Assembly: GCF_006864135.1 (NCBI RefSeq)
Contig: NZ_SADV01000002.1
Coordinates: 358,375-422,374, forward strand
Origin: Lysinibacillus sphaericus
GTDB taxonomy: Bacteria > Bacillota > Bacilli > Bacillales_A > Planococcaceae
Reading direction: 5' to 3'
DNA: 64,000 bases
This document shows, piece after piece, positions 25,836 to 36,082 of the stretch. Within the stretch, counting starts at the first letter, position 1; each line of letters opens with the position of its first letter. The notes below the pieces were generated by a model. That model was not told the origin of the DNA. It worked only from the letters and a program-made list of their open reading frames with translations, and did not search any database. The translations under genes were made by a program, and so were the position numbers.

Positions 25836-27017
25836 TTATGATTGTGTCTTTTTCCTTTCTACCTTTTCAAACATAGAAACATTGATTAATATTCCCATCG
25901 CTAAAGATAGAATAATTATAGATGTCCCGCCATAGCTAATAAAAGGTAACGTTACACCGGTTAACGGGATTAACCCAGTTACACCCCCAAGATTGATAAA
26001 CGTTTGCCAGCCAATCCAGCTCGCAATACCTGCCGTAATCATACGTGCTAGTGGATCTTTCGTGCGCAACGCAATCGAAAACCCTTTATATACAATAAAT
26101 CCTAAACCAACTAATACGATTAGAACTCCCCGAATTCCGAGTTCCTCCATAATAATCGCCATAATAAAATCGGTTTGTGGTTCAGGCAAATACCCTAATT
26201 TTTGAATCGACTGACCGAGACCCCTTCCTTCTAAACCGCCTCCGCCAATTGCATAATAACTATTGACAACTTGGTGACCACTACCATCTTCATAATTAAA
26301 TGGGTTTATAAATGATTTAATACGGCCTAAACGGTTATCAGTTAACATGCTGCCTTTAAACAGCAATAGTATACCAAAGATGGCTCCCCCAAACGCGCCC
26401 AATACCCCAAAAAACTTCCAAAACGTTTTAAAGGGAATGCCACTCGCTGCTACTACACAAACAGCAATGCCACAAAGAATAATACTCGCTCCCAAATCGG
26501 TTTCAAATGCTACACCAGCAACAACAAGAATCCAGAGGAATATTGGATAAAATATTTCTGTTGGTTGTAGTTTTTCAAGTGTGTATTTTTGTCCTTTCCG
26601 AGAAAAAGCAGCAGCAAAATATAAAATTATAAATAGCTTCGCATATTCAGAAGGCTGAAAGTTCCCTAGACCGGGAATTTGTATCCAACTTTTGGATCCT
26701 ACTCCTATTTCATCATTACCAGCAACTTTTACCCAAGTAAATAGCACAACTAGTACAGCCGTAAGTAACAACATAACTTTTTTATTTGCATAATGCTTAT
26801 AAGGGAAAAATGCTGCTACTAAAAATCCAAGAAAAGCTACAGTTAAATTGATTACTTGCTTGTGATAAAAAAAGTCTGGTGCCTTTCCTTTTATTGCAAT
26901 TGCTACCATCATACTTGAGCTATAAATCATTACTAATCCAAATAAACTTAACAATAGGACAGTAAAAAATAATGGGTAATCAAAATTTTGTGCATAACGT
27001 TTTAAGTATTGTTTCAT
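25836..27017 (-). CDS. ftsW: FtsW, septal peptidoglycan glycosyltransferase
   Basis: 393 residues, SEDS family, ten membrane spans. Signature LGASIILCGIAVCVV and the conserved block NSYYAIGGGGLEGRGLGQSI near 250-269, then PEPQTDFIMAIIMEELG and LPFISYGGTSII near the end. Polymerises lipid II at the septum together with a class B PBP. Among SEDS proteins, ftsW is chosen over rodA/spoVE by position between ylaN and pycA, as in B. subtilis. Confidence 0.92.
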   Translation of the reverse strand: MKQYLKRYAQNFDYPLFFTVLLLSLFGLVMIYSSSMMVAIAIKGKAPDFFYHKQVINLTVAFLGFLVAAFFPYKHYANKKVMLLLTAVLVVLFTWVKVAGNDEIGVGSKSWIQIPGLGNFQPSEYAKLFIILYFAAAFSRKGQKYTLEKLQPTEIFYPIFLWILVVAGVAFETDLGASIILCGIAVCVVAASGIPFKTFWKFFGVLGAFGGAIFGILLLFKGSMLTDNRLGRIKSFINPFNYEDGSGHQVVNSYYAIGGGGLEGRGLGQSIQKLGYLPEPQTDFIMAIIMEELGIRGVLIVLVGLGFIVYKGFSIALRTKDPLARMITAGIASWIGWQTFINLGGVTGLIPLTGVTLPFISYGGTSIIILSLAMGILINVSMFEKVERKKTQS

Positions 27018-27035
27018 CGGAAAACCTCATTCTAG

Positions 27036-27073
27036 AAAAAAAACTCAAATCGCAAATTGCGTTTGAGTTTTTT
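27036..27073 (-). terminator. Hairpin between ylaN and ftsW
   Basis: AAAAACTCAAA, a 12-nt loop, TTTGAGTTTTTT, with A and T runs on either side. It could end ylaN transcripts, with partial read-through into ftsW. Confidence 0.7.
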
Positions 27074-27077
27074 CTTT

Positions 27078-27359
27078 TTATTTGTCTGTATACGCGTCAT
27101 GTAGTACAGAAAGCTCTTTCTCGAGTGAATCGAGAATTTCTTTGCCTTTTTCGCGATCAATGAGTCCAAGCTTCACAGCAAAGTCAATTTCACGTGAAAG
27201 GCCGAACATTTGTGTATCTAATACTTCTTCATATAAAGGGCATTGTGGCATTGTTAAATGATCCATTTGTACTCGAATGAGGCGAGCAATTTTATCTGCA
27301 TCAGCAACTAAAAGCTCCAAAGCCTTCTCCTGAAAAGAAGTTTGTGATTTAGTATCCAT
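27078..27359 (-). CDS. ylaN: YlaN
   Basis: 93 residues, all-helical, with [20 protein letters not shown] and [18 protein letters not shown]. subtilis YlaN is needed under low iron and has been reported to bind iron and Fur. GGGGGC lies 6 nt before the ATG. It is the first gene of the ylaN-ftsW-pycA run. Confidence 0.93.
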   Translation of the reverse strand: MDTKSQTSFQEKALELLVADADKIARLIRVQMDHLTMPQCPLYEEVLDTQMFGLSREIDFAVKLGLIDREKGKEILDSLEKELSVLHDAYTDK

Positions 27360-27541
27360 GAGGACGCCCCCATTATCTGATATTTCTTCGATTCTATCTT
27401 AATAAAGTTTATCTTTTAGTCGTTAAAAATGCAAGTGTCTACATTGGAAAATAGAGAAATCGAATTATATTTCTTTATTATCTCTAGTCATTAGCGTTAT
27501 ACTATTTCATGGATATACAAGATTTGAGGAGGATTTCTATA

Positions 27542-28042
27542 ATGGAAACAATAATTCCTATCAAGGGCGCAGTTACATTCCAACTAACATTAGATCCCAC
27601 TGTTTGGATTTTCGATGATCGTAAATTAGATTTAAAAACGTACTTCGATACAAAAGAAGTTGAGGAAGATTCGGATATTAAATATATGCGTGAAGTAGGT
27701 GCTCACTGGTCGCGTGAGATTATGGAAGGAGCTACTTTTCCACCAACATTGAAATCAGAACGAAAATTTGACCGCAAAGGAATGGAAACAGGTACTTTCG
27801 GGATTGAATTAAGTCACTTCTTGAAAAATGCTGAGATTAAACCTGAAGCAACAACAATCGTCATTGAATGTGAAGATGGCAAAGAATATTCATTTTCAAT
27901 TGAAGAAGCTTACACATTCATTTTAAAATACAGCCAAGATGGCAAGCCATTAACGGAAGATGGCCCTGTTCATGTGCTATTTAGAGACGGTTCAAATGTA
28001 GACAACCCTATCAAAAATATAGTAGCAATTCGTGCTGAGTAG
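27542..28042 (+). CDS. Conserved Bacillales protein of unknown function
   Basis: 166 residues: METIIPIKGAVTFQLTLDPT, WIFDDRKLDLKTYFD, then HWSREIMEGATFPPTLKSER, TGTFGIELSHFLKNAEIKPE, and EDGPVHVLFRDGSNVDNPIK. Similar proteins exist in Bacillus cereus relatives, where I recall the label peptidyl-prolyl isomerase; I see no isomerase motif. The start at ATG 27542 follows GAGGAGG by 11 nt; the frame from 27509 would include that site. It is 11 bp before ylaI and probably shares its transcript. Confidence 0.75.
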   Translation: METIIPIKGAVTFQLTLDPTVWIFDDRKLDLKTYFDTKEVEEDSDIKYMREVGAHWSREIMEGATFPPTLKSERKFDRKGMETGTFGIELSHFLKNAEIKPEATTIVIECEDGKEYSFSIEEAYTFILKYSQDGKPLTEDGPVHVLFRDGSNVDNPIKNIVAIRAE

Positions 28043-28053
28043 GAGGGAATGCA

Positions 28054-28257
28054 ATGCGCGTAAAATGCGTTATTTGCGATACAATTAACAATTTAGATGA
28101 TAATTTACCGTTAGCAAAAAAATTACGTAATCGACCAATTCATACGTATATGTGCGGTACTTGCCATGATCGTATTGAAGAAAATACCGTTGCACGCATT
28201 GAAACAGGAAATTTCCGTTTTTATCGTACTTCACCACAAATGGATAAAGAATTTTAA
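28054..28257 (+). CDS. ylaI: YlaI, small zinc-ribbon protein
   Basis: 67 residues with two CxxC knuckles: CVICDTINNLDD at 4-15 and YMCGTCHDRIEEN at 35-47, consistent with one zinc site. AGGAGGG lies 7 nt before the ATG. Function unknown. Neighbour order with ylaH/typA matches B. subtilis, with an ABC transporter inserted between. Confidence 0.88.
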   Translation: MRVKCVICDTINNLDDNLPLAKKLRNRPIHTYMCGTCHDRIEENTVARIETGNFRFYRTSPQMDKEF

Positions 28258-28265
28258 CAGCAACT

Positions 28266-28300
28266 AAGGAGGTGGTTCATTATATTTGAGACACCTCCTT
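28266..28300 (+). terminator. Terminator of ylaI, possibly bidirectional
   Basis: AAGGAGGTG, 17-nt loop, CACCTCCTTTG between the converging ylaI and permease genes. Confidence 0.65.
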
Positions 28301-28306
28301 TGTCGT

Positions 28307-29101
28307 CTAACCATTATTTTTTACAATCGCCTTCTCAATCAACTCGACAACCTGATACATAATCGTCGCAAAAAAAGCGATGATGAGAAGTGACATAAGC
28401 ACAAGATTAAAATTAAACACTTGGAAGCCATAAATAATTAAATAACCTAGCCCTTTTGAAGCAACTAAAAATTCACCTACAATGACACCTACCCAAGAAA
28501 GTCCTACATTTACTTTCAAAGTAGAAATAATCGTTGGAAATGAAGCGGGTAAAATGACTTCCCTAAATATTTGCCATCTAGTTGCCCCAAAAGTTTGTAA
28601 TACTTTGCTGTAGTTCGGATCTACCCCTTTAAATGCTGTATAAACTACGATGGTTGTAATAATGATTGAAATCAACGCACCCATCGCTATAATTGAAAAA
28701 TACCCCGGACCAAGAGCGACTATTAAAATTGGTCCTAAGGCAACTTTCGGCATGGCGTTTAAAATAACTAAATACGGATCTAGTACCTTTGATAGCATCG
28801 GCGACCACCACAATACGATTGCTATTAAAGTGCCTATTAATGTACCAGCAATAAAGCCAATGACCGTCTCCATTAACGTAACACCAACGTGCAATGTTAA
28901 CGTACCATCGCTCACTTTTTCTACTAATGTGTGCCATACCTGCGTTGGTGAACTAAAAATTAAACGGTCAATCCATCCAAATCTTGAAAGAAGCTCCCAC
29001 CCACAAAAAAATACGAGTAAGATGATAAGCTGATATAATCGAACATAGCGCTTTTCTTTTTTTAACATTTGCAGATACTGTTTAAATAAAGCATTATCCA
29101 A
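28307..29101 (-). CDS. ABC transporter permease, NitT/TauT type (YtlD-like)
   Basis: 264 residues, six spans, with the permease EAA-type loop [20 protein letters not shown] near 165-184. Start is TTG 29101, overlapping the ATPase stop by 8 nt; the open frame extends to 29254 but that would lie wholly within the ATPase gene. Third gene of a substrate-binding, ATPase, permease operon similar to B. subtilis ytlACD, whose substrate is unsettled. Confidence 0.82.
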   Translation of the reverse strand: MDNALFKQYLQMLKKEKRYVRLYQLIILLVFFCGWELLSRFGWIDRLIFSSPTQVWHTLVEKVSDGTLTLHVGVTLMETVIGFIAGTLIGTLIAIVLWWSPMLSKVLDPYLVILNAMPKVALGPILIVALGPGYFSIIAMGALISIIITTIVVYTAFKGVDPNYSKVLQTFGATRWQIFREVILPASFPTIISTLKVNVGLSWVGVIVGEFLVASKGLGYLIIYGFQVFNFNLVLMSLLIIAFFATIMYQVVELIEKAIVKNNG

Positions 29102-29861
29102 GACTCTCCAGCTCCTTCCAAATAGTTTGGAATATATCTGAATATGTTGGATGCTGTCGAACATCAAAAGGTGAAAGCTCTTGTAACTCAGTAGGTATTT
29201 CAAAAACTCTATGCAATGTACCCGGATTTGCCGAGAATAGAAATACCCGTTCACTCATCGCAATGGCTTCACCAATATCATGCGTTACAAGAACTGCAGT
29301 TTTTTGATAGGCCTTTAACGTTTCAACAACCAAATCCTCCAGTTTTAATTTAGACTGATAATCAAGTGCCGAAAACGGTTCATCTAGCAATAAAATTTTA
29401 GGGTCCACCGCTAAAGTTCTTGCCAGCGCTACTCGTTGACGCATGCCACCCGATAACTCTCTCGGATAATTATTCCCTACATGCGGTAAACCAATTTCTC
29501 GCAAAAGTGCATTTGCAGTTACTTTATGCGTTTTAGTGCTTCGCTCCATGATTTTCAAACCAATCGTGACATTTTCTTCAATAGTCTTCCAAGGGAATAA
29601 ATAATCTTGCTGAAGCATGTAACCAATGAGAGACTGATTGTGTGATGAAAATTCCTCACCATCAATGTATACCTTACCTTCTGTTGACGAAAACAAGCCC
29701 GCAATAATTGATAATAACGTCGTTTTCCCACATCCGCTAGGTCCTATAAAAGAAACAAACTCACCTTCACGAATATCCAAATTTATATCATGTAAAACAT
29801 CCTTAGCCTGCGTTTTCGAAAAATAGCTATGGTGAATATTTTCTACTTTTAAAAAACCCAT
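29094..29861 (-). CDS. ABC transporter ATPase, NitT/TauT type (YtlC-like)
   Basis: 255 residues. Walker A GPSGCGKT at 40-47, Q-loop [12 protein letters not shown], signature [16 protein letters not shown], Walker [13 protein letters not shown], switch His in VTHDIGEA. The ATG at 29861 comes one base after the upstream stop (TAATATG); an extension to 29885 would overlap it. Confidence 0.88.
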   Translation of the reverse strand: MGFLKVENIHHSYFSKTQAKDVLHDINLDIREGEFVSFIGPSGCGKTTLLSIIAGLFSSTEGKVYIDGEEFSSHNQSLIGYMLQQDYLFPWKTIEENVTIGLKIMERSTKTHKVTANALLREIGLPHVGNNYPRELSGGMRQRVALARTLAVDPKILLLDEPFSALDYQSKLKLEDLVVETLKAYQKTAVLVTHDIGEAIAMSERVFLFSANPGTLHRVFEIPTELQELSPFDVRQHPTYSDIFQTIWKELESLG

Positions 29862-29862
29862 A

Positions 29863-30855
29863 TTACTCAGCTGCCTTTTTAGCAAAGGTTGTATTCACAA
29901 GCTTTTCATAATCCACCCGTTGAGGAAGTTCACCTGCTTCCTCCATGATCTTTTGCAAGTTATCCCATTCCCCCTTATCCAAAATAGGATCTGTAGCATA
30001 GGAACCTTGTGATTTATAACGCTCAACCACTGTTTCAATTAAGCCTACATCTACATTTTCAAAATATGGCTGAATAATTTTCGCTATTTCGGCCGGACTC
30101 GCTTTTTGCACAAAATCCTGTGCTCGTTTCAAAGCATTTGTAAAGCCTTGAACTGTCTTCGCATTGTCTTTTAAATAGCTACTTTTCGCCATAAACGATG
30201 TATAAGGTAATTGCCCCGATTCAGTACCAAATGAAGCGACAATGTAACCCTTACCTTCTTTCTCAAAGATACTAGCTTGTGGTTCAAATAGCTGTACATA
30301 GTCCCCTGTTCCAGAAGCAAAGGCTGTAGAAATATTAGCATAATCAATGTTTTGAATGAGTTTTAAATCATTGGTAGGGGCAATGCCATGTTTTTTCAGG
30401 ACAAACTCACCAGCCATTTGTGGCATCCCTCCTTTACGTTGACCTAAAAATGTAGAGCCTTTTAACTGATCCCATGAAAAATTATCCATCTTGTTACGTA
30501 CCACTAAAAATGTGCCATCTGTTTGTGTTAACTGCGCAAAATTTTGAATCGGGTCATTGGCGCCTTGGAGCGTAACATAAATAGAAGTCTCCGATCCAAC
30601 TAAGGCAATATCAATGCCATCAGAAAGTAGCGCCGTCATTGTCTTATCGCCACCTGCAATTGTTTGTAGCTCAACGGAAAGCCCTTCATCCTTGAAGTAC
30701 CCTTTTTCAAGTGCTACATACTGCGGCGCATAGAAAATCGAGCGCGTCACTTCCCCAACTTTGACTTTTTCAAGCTCCGTTTTATTACACGCCGTCAAAG
30801 AAAGGAGTAATAAAGCAATAACACTAAATAGTAAACCTTTTTTTAGCCACCGCAT
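29863..30855 (-). CDS. ABC transporter substrate-binding lipoprotein (NMT1/SsuA-like, YtlA-like)
   Basis: 330 residues. Lipobox LTAC with Cys23. NMT1-type fold: VGEVTRSIFYAPQYVALEKG, then YFKDEGLSVELQTIAGGDKT, LLSDGIDIALVGSETSIYV. The family binds pyrimidine thiamine precursors, sulfonates, taurine or nitrate. No THI-box or S-box riboswitch appears upstream, so thiamine or methionine control is not supported. First gene of its operon. Confidence 0.85.
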   Translation of the reverse strand: MRWLKKGLLFSVIALLLLSLTACNKTELEKVKVGEVTRSIFYAPQYVALEKGYFKDEGLSVELQTIAGGDKTMTALLSDGIDIALVGSETSIYVTLQGANDPIQNFAQLTQTDGTFLVVRNKMDNFSWDQLKGSTFLGQRKGGMPQMAGEFVLKKHGIAPTNDLKLIQNIDYANISTAFASGTGDYVQLFEPQASIFEKEGKGYIVASFGTESGQLPYTSFMAKSSYLKDNAKTVQGFTNALKRAQDFVQKASPAEIAKIIQPYFENVDVGLIETVVERYKSQGSYATDPILDKGEWDNLQKIMEEAGELPQRVDYEKLVNTTFAKKAAE

Positions 30856-30969
30856 TCCATTTCCTCCTTGATTGATGAAAATAAGCCTATCGACATTAAC
30901 TTATTCATATCGGAAGATTTCGGTGCCTAGATTTTAAAATTGTTCAAATACCCAATGTTTGAATGATGT

Positions 30970-31196
30970 TCTATTCGCTTTGTTGCTGTCGCTACGCTTT
31001 CGCACAGAAAACATCCGCTGCGCTGCTGGGTCTCGAGCCAACACGATGTTGGTCACGAAGGCGTTATCACAGGATGTGATGCTTTTAGCCTTCGTTCCTC
31101 TATCGCTGATCCCCGAGGAGTCGCTCAGTCTCCACTACAATCAACTATTTGCACAGTATACGATTTAACAAAAGTCACCCACAACTTTTGGTGATG
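30970..31196 (+). repeat. Long interspersed element, family 1, copy 3 (left end lost)
   Basis: Starts within TTCGCTTTGTTGCTGTCGCT, carries the complete core GCCAACACGATGTTGGTCAC through AGCCTTCGTTCC, and ends with the right terminus CCACAACTTTTGGTGATGA. It lies between the ylaH terminator and the start of the YtlA-like gene; the rest of this 400-bp gap shows nothing else. Confidence 0.75.
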
Positions 31197-31207
31197 AACC
31201 AAAAGAA

Positions 31208-31241
31208 AACAGCCTTAGCTATTCAAAGCTAAGGCTGTTTC
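31208..31241 (-). terminator. Terminator of ylaH
   Basis: AAACAGCCTTAGCT and AGCTAAGGCTGTTT with a short loop, followed by TTCTTTTGG on the minus strand. Confidence 0.75.
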
Positions 31242-31259
31242 TATTAAGGTAAAGTTATT

Positions 31260-31658
31260 TCACTGATTTGTAGCTTGTTGCTCTTCTCTTTTTTCACGCC
31301 ATAAACGTGTTTTATAGATGATCAAGATTAACGCTGCTACAATGAGCCCTTCTACCATCGGAAGATATAATGCAAAAAATGTTAATATAATACACCCTAA
31401 AAACAGGAAAATATAAATAACTATATTTTGTGATAGTTTTAATTTCTTTGCAAAGCCTAGTTTATAAACAAGTGCAGAGAGCAAAAACACTAGAGCAAAC
31501 AGAACATAGCCTGCCATATCATAGTTCGGTAAGTTTTGATATAAAAAACGCGTTATCCCTGCCATTTTTTTATAGGCTTCAGCTGTTTCCTCTACGTTTG
31601 TTTGTGCAGCAACTTGAATAACATTTAGTTCACCTAATAAAGCGGACTTAATATCCAA
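31260..31658 (-). CDS. ylaH: YlaH-like membrane protein
   Basis: 132 residues with three spans (about 46-66, 75-95, 97-118) and a charged C-terminus RLWREKREEQQATNQ. Matches B. subtilis YlaH in position after typA. Function unknown. Confidence 0.85.
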   Translation of the reverse strand: MDIKSALLGELNVIQVAAQTNVEETAEAYKKMAGITRFLYQNLPNYDMAGYVLFALVFLLSALVYKLGFAKKLKLSQNIVIYIFLFLGCIILTFFALYLPMVEGLIVAALILIIYKTRLWREKREEQQATNQ

Positions 31659-31688
31659 GACTCATCTTCCTTTCGTGGCAGCAAAAAA

Positions 31689-33533
31689 TTATTTATCAGC
31701 GTTTTTTAATTTTTTCGCTGCTTTCTCACGTTCGTTTTTATCTAGAATTTGTTTACGAAGGCGAATAGATTCTGGTGTGATTTCTAAGTACTCGTCATCA
31801 CCTAAGTATTCAAGCGCTTCTTCTAGTGATAAAATACGTGGCTTTTTAATAACATTCGTTTGGTCTTTGTTTGCTGAACGGATGTTTGTTTTTTGTTTCA
31901 TTTTTGTGATGTTTACAGTGATATCAGCGTCACGAGTATTTTCTCCAACGATCATACCTTCGTAAATATCTGTACCTGGCTCCAAGAACAGTGTACCACG
32001 GTCTTCAATTTGCATCATACCATAAGTAGTTGATTTACCAGTTTCCATTGAAACTAGTACACCTTGGTGACGGCCACCAATTTTTCCTGGTATTAATGGT
32101 TGATAGCAATCGAACGTATGGTTGATAATACCGAAACCTTTTGTCATCGACATGAATTCAGTTGTATAACCGATTAATCCACGAGCTGGTACTAAGAACG
32201 TTAAACGAACTTGACCACTGCCGTTGTTCACCATATCAAGCATTTCACCTTTACGTGTACCAATTGATTCAATAATTGAACCAACATTTTCTTCAGGCAC
32301 ATCGATTTGAACGCGTTCGAAAGGTTCACATTTCACGCCGTCGATTTCACGCACGATTACTTGTGGTTTTGACACTTGTAATTCGAAGCCTTCACGACGC
32401 ATGTTTTCGATAAGGATAGATAAGTGAAGCTCCCCACGACCTGAAACTGTCCAAGCATCTGGAGAATCAGTATCTTCAACACGTAAAGATACGTCTGTTT
32501 GTAATTGAGCACGTAAACGCTCTTCTACTTTACGAGAAGTAACCCATTTCCCTTCACGACCTGCGAATGGAGAATTGTTTACTAAGAAAGTCATTTGTAA
32601 AGTTGGCTCATCAATACGTAATGGCGTTAGCGCGTCTGGGTGCTCAACAGGGCAAACTGTTTCACCAACGTTGATGTCTTCCATACCTGAAACGGCGATT
32701 AAGTCACCAGCTTTTGCTGTCTCAACTTCTTCACGTTTTAAGCCGAAGAAACCAAAGATTTTCGTTACACGGAAGTTTTTCACTGTTCCGTCTAACTTCA
32801 TAAGAGATACTTGTTGACCTACAGAAATTGTTCCGCGGAATACACGACCAATACCGATACGTCCAACGAAGTCGTTATAGTCAAGTAAAGCTACTTGGAA
32901 TTGTAATGGCTCTTCTGAGTTATCAATTGGTGCTGGAATAGCTTCGATAATTTTCTCAAATAGACATTTCATATCCGCTTCTTGCTTAGATGGATCAGCG
33001 TCTAAAGAAGCTGTACCATTTACACCTGAAGCATAGACAACAGGGAAGTCTAATTGATCTTCATCTGCACCTAGTTCAATGAATAATTCAAGTACTTCAT
33101 CTACTACTTCTAGTGGACGAGCTGAATCTTTGTCTACTTTATTAACAACAACGATTGGTGTTAAACGTTGTTCTAATGCTTTTTTCAACACAAAACGTGT
33201 TTGTGGCATACAACCCTCATACGCATCGACAACTAGTACAACGCCATCTACCATTTTTAAAATACGTTCTACCTCACCACCGAAGTCAGCGTGTCCAGGC
33301 GTATCAAGGATGTTGATACGAGTTCCTTCATAGTTTACTGCTGTATTTTTAGCTAAAATCGTAATACCACGTTCGCGTTCAATATCGTTAGAGTCCATTG
33401 CACGTTCTTCAACACGTTCGTTTGAACGGAATGTACCCGATTGTTTTAATAATTGGTCGACTAAAGTAGTTTTACCATGGTCAACGTGTGCGATAATTGC
33501 GATATTGCGAAGATCTTGACGTAAGTTTGTCAT
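31689..33533 (-). CDS. typA: Ribosome-associated GTPase TypA/BipA
   Basis: 614 residues. G1 AHVDHGKTT at about 15-23, switch region [12 protein letters not shown]3 [10 protein letters not shown]4 [12 protein letters not shown], followed by EF-G-like domains and the BipA C-terminal domain ([32 protein letters not shown]). Acts in ribosome assembly and cold or stress growth. GGAGTGG lies 4 nt before the ATG. Downstream on the same strand is ylaH. Confidence 0.96.
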   Translation of the reverse strand: MTNLRQDLRNIAIIAHVDHGKTTLVDQLLKQSGTFRSNERVEERAMDSNDIERERGITILAKNTAVNYEGTRINILDTPGHADFGGEVERILKMVDGVVLVVDAYEGCMPQTRFVLKKALEQRLTPIVVVNKVDKDSARPLEVVDEVLELFIELGADEDQLDFPVVYASGVNGTASLDADPSKQEADMKCLFEKIIEAIPAPIDNSEEPLQFQVALLDYNDFVGRIGIGRVFRGTISVGQQVSLMKLDGTVKNFRVTKIFGFFGLKREEVETAKAGDLIAVSGMEDINVGETVCPVEHPDALTPLRIDEPTLQMTFLVNNSPFAGREGKWVTSRKVEERLRAQLQTDVSLRVEDTDSPDAWTVSGRGELHLSILIENMRREGFELQVSKPQVIVREIDGVKCEPFERVQIDVPEENVGSIIESIGTRKGEMLDMVNNGSGQVRLTFLVPARGLIGYTTEFMSMTKGFGIINHTFDCYQPLIPGKIGGRHQGVLVSMETGKSTTYGMMQIEDRGTLFLEPGTDIYEGMIVGENTRDADITVNITKMKQKTNIRSANKDQTNVIKKPRILSLEEALEYLGDDEYLEITPESIRLRKQILDKNEREKAAKKLKNADK

Positions 33534-33671
33534 TATTCCACTCCATATTCTTTTTTCGAATGTTTAACTGTGATATTATAGCACAAGAAGGATAGAAATG
33601 TCCTTATTAGAATTTTCCTCATTCTAAAAAATATATTTGCATTATAAATTTTTTATATAGGAGGCTCGGCT

Positions 33672-33857
33672 ATGAATCGTGCAAAATTCGTAATGGCCGT
33701 TTACGCATTAGCGGCTGTTTTAGCAATGTGTTCTATCGGATATTCAGTGGCAGCTAGTAGTTGGTTAGGTATAATAGCAGGCATTGTGGCTACTTGTGTC
33801 ATCTTCATGACAGCCTTTAAAATGAAACGTAAACTGCGTGAGCAAGGACTACTTTAA
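33672..33857 (+). CDS. ylaF: YlaF-like small membrane protein (DUF5325)
   Basis: 61 residues, two spans (about 5-24 and 29-48) and a basic tail KMKRKLREQGLL. AGGAGG lies 7 nt before the ATG. Divergent from typA as in B. subtilis. Function unknown. Confidence 0.82.
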   Translation: MNRAKFVMAVYALAAVLAMCSIGYSVAASSWLGIIAGIVATCVIFMTAFKMKRKLREQGLL

Positions 33858-33865
33858 TAGCACAA

Positions 33866-33901
33866 AGGAGCCTGTCTAAAAAATAGACATGGCTCTTTTT
33901 A
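33866..33901 (+). terminator. Terminator of ylaF
   Basis: AGGAGCCTGTCTA and TAGACATGGCTC (one mismatch), then TTTTTATT; it lies against the yktC stop and may serve both. Confidence 0.75.
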
Positions 33902-34696
33902 TTATTCATAAGGCACAATATATTTTTCTAATAACTCTTTGTGGATAGAAGGATTGGCAATAATAAACGTATCCTGATGCAAGAAATCAAAGCCTTCTCC
34001 ATGTAAATTAGTGGTAATAGCACCAACTTCCTTAGCGATAATCGTACCTCCAGCAATATCCCACGGCGATAGTCGCATAGACACATAAGCATCTAATTTA
34101 CCACTGACAACAAACGCTATTTCCATGGCAGCTGAACCATATGACCTCGTACCACGTACTTTCCTAACCATTTCAATTACTTTTTCATTGTGAATATGTC
34201 GATTTGGTGCTACCCAGTGAGCATTTATACCAATGACCGATTCTTCTATTTTGACTGACTGCAATTTACGTAATGGTGAGTCATTGTACCATGCCCCTTC
34301 ACCTGCAATAGCATAAAATAAATCTTCACGCATGACATCAAATATGTAACCAAGCTTGCCTACCCCATTAACAAAAATACCGATAGAAATCATAAAATGA
34401 CGATGTTGTTTCACAAAATTCATCGTGCCATCGATTGGATCAATAATCCATACAACACCTTCTAACGACTCTACTTTCTCTCCCATTCCCTCTTCCCCTA
34501 AAATTTTATGGGTTGGATTGAAACCTCGTATTTTTTCGATAAAGAATAATTCTGTTTCTCGGTCAATATTTGTGACAAGGTCGTTTGCGCTTGATTTTGT
34601 CTCGATAACTAGATTGTACGAAAAGGCCTCTCGAATACGGCTACCCGCTTCATATATAATACTTTTCGCAAATTGATCAATTTGTTGTAAATCCAT
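33902..34696 (-). CDS. yktC: Inositol monophosphatase family phosphatase (YktC-like)
   Basis: 264 residues. Metal and catalytic motifs: GEEGMGEKV (Glu), WIIDPIDGTMNFVKQH (Asp-Pro-Ile-Asp-Gly-Thr), and SPWDIAGGTII near 211-221. It dephosphorylates inositol monophosphate or related sugar phosphates; in Bacillus the physiological substrate is not certain. AAGGGTGGG lies 5 nt before the ATG. Confidence 0.9.
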   Translation of the reverse strand: MDLQQIDQFAKSIIYEAGSRIREAFSYNLVIETKSSANDLVTNIDRETELFFIEKIRGFNPTHKILGEEGMGEKVESLEGVVWIIDPIDGTMNFVKQHRHFMISIGIFVNGVGKLGYIFDVMREDLFYAIAGEGAWYNDSPLRKLQSVKIEESVIGINAHWVAPNRHIHNEKVIEMVRKVRGTRSYGSAAMEIAFVVSGKLDAYVSMRLSPWDIAGGTIIAKEVGAITTNLHGEGFDFLHQDTFIIANPSIHKELLEKYIVPYE

Positions 34697-34764
34697 AAAA
34701 ACCCACCCTTCGATTATAAGAAAAGGCCCTATGCTTTTAGCCTACATCACTAGTTCCTCTATGT

Positions 34765-34833
34765 CAGCGGATGTCTTTTGTACCGAAAGCGTAGCGACAG
34801 GTACAGATGTTTGGACACCCACTGAAGAAGTTA
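34765..34833. repeat. Short dispersed element, family 2
   Basis: Begins CAGCGGATGTCTTTTGTACC, then GAAAGCGTAGCGACAGGTAC, AGATGTTTGGACACCCACTG, AAGAAGTTAAA. The ends are inverted (CAGCGGATGTC versus CAGTGGGTGTCC). Similar units are at 40709 and 56292. It is upstream of yktC. Confidence 0.65.
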
Positions 34834-34915
34834 AAATACTTTTTTGTTAATAATTCTTCCCTAAAAATATAACTTTGCATTATGATATATTGTCTATTTT
34901 ACCCTTTATAGCAAT

Positions 34916-34955
34916 AAAAATCACCTGCTGTCGGAATATTCAGCAAGTGATTTTT
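34916..34955 (-). terminator. Terminator of ykzI
   Basis: AAAAATCACTTGCTGA and TCAGCAGGTGATTTTT arms with a short loop, minus strand, followed by TATTGC. Confidence 0.7.
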
Positions 34956-34976
34956 CAAATCGGTATATAATTCTCA

Positions 34977-35174
34977 TTACGCATAGGCGTGCAAGCTTTC
35001 AAGTTCCAGCTGTATTTCAACCAGACGCTTTTTACTTTTTTCAATTTCAAATTCATTTTTTTCATTCATTGCCGAGAATAGCGAGGCTAATTCATAATCT
35101 AATTCTAATTGCAAAATGTGTTCATATTGCTTTTCAATGTCGACTTTACGTATAATTTTTACGATTGGTTTCAT
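34977..35174 (-). CDS. ykzI: YkzI-like small protein
   Basis: 65 residues, helical: MKPIVKIIRKVDIEKQYEHI, then ELASLFSAMNEKNEFEIEKS. Probably a coiled coil. ATG 35174 follows GGAAGTGA by 5 nt. Its place between yktC and yktB identifies it. Function unknown. Confidence 0.75.
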   Translation of the reverse strand: MKPIVKIIRKVDIEKQYEHILQLELDYELASLFSAMNEKNEFEIEKSKKRLVEIQLELESLHAYA

Positions 35175-35297
35175 AAAAATCACTTCCTTTTTTTATTTTT
35201 CACAAAAACTTATCACATTCGATAAAATGCTTGTTATAAGATTTTTTCCCATTTTTCTTATAAAATAAACCTTATAAATCGAAAGGAGTTCATAAAA

Positions 35298-35924
35298 ATG
35301 CCGAAAATAAAGTGGACTAACAAAGACTTTAATGTTTTTCAAATAGACGGGCTAGAACAGAGAATGGATGCTTTAAATGAATGTGTACGACCAAAATTCC
35401 AATTGCTTGGAGAGGATTTTTCTTCCTTCTTTTCAAGTCATCTTGGGGAAGAATTTTATCCTCATGTTGCGAAGCATGCGCGTAGAACAGTAAATCCCCC
35501 AAATGATAGCTGGGTTGCATTCGCTCCGTACAAAAGAGGTTATAAATCATTACCTCACTTTCAGATTGGACTTTGGAGCACACATTTATTCATCGTCTTA
35601 GCTATTATTTATGAAGCTCCACAAAAAAATGTGATGGCAGAACGTTTAATTGCCAACAAAGCAATGCTACAGCAGCTTCCTGATGATTTCATTGTCTCTG
35701 GAGATCACATGTCTCCAGCAGCAAGCTCCTTGCAAGATGCAAAGGAAGACAAGCTAGAGGAATTACTTATCCGTTTACGTGATGTTAAAAAAGGAGAATT
35801 TTTAGTAGGTCGTCATATTCCAAAAGATCAAGCTGTCAAGCTGTCAGCTAGCCAACTTCATCAATTAACGGAAGAAACCTTTAGCCGTTTACTCCCTATT
35901 TATAACATCATTGTTGGAAAATAA
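35298..35924 (+). CDS. yktB: YktB, DUF1054 (UPF0637) protein
   Basis: 208 residues. Conserved blocks: FSSFFSSHLGEEFYPHVAKH, HARRTVNPPNDSWVAFAPYK, RGYKSLPHFQIGLWSTHLFI. AAAGGAG lies 9 nt before the ATG. Structure of the family is known but function is not. Confidence 0.9.
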   Translation: MPKIKWTNKDFNVFQIDGLEQRMDALNECVRPKFQLLGEDFSSFFSSHLGEEFYPHVAKHARRTVNPPNDSWVAFAPYKRGYKSLPHFQIGLWSTHLFIVLAIIYEAPQKNVMAERLIANKAMLQQLPDDFIVSGDHMSPAASSLQDAKEDKLEELLIRLRDVKKGEFLVGRHIPKDQAVKLSASQLHQLTEETFSRLLPIYNIIVGK

Positions 35925-36082
35925 AGTTTGACGGATTGTGCTTTAAGCTTTGTAAATAATAACTAAAACAGTTTTCAACGATATTTATATATTGTGGAAA
36001 ATTTTCGTTATTATTCCTAGCAAATGAAAATTTGTTTGAAGATTATTTGTGGATGAGGGTATGGGGAAATTATTTTTTTGGA

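Noticed and set aside
28307..29254. Longer 315-residue form of the ABC permease
   Set aside because: It would overlap the ATPase gene by 160 bp; TTG 29101 at the ATPase stop is a better coupled start.
30856..30970. THI-box or S-box riboswitch ahead of the YtlA-like gene
   Set aside because: The conserved riboswitch sequences are absent from this short leader.
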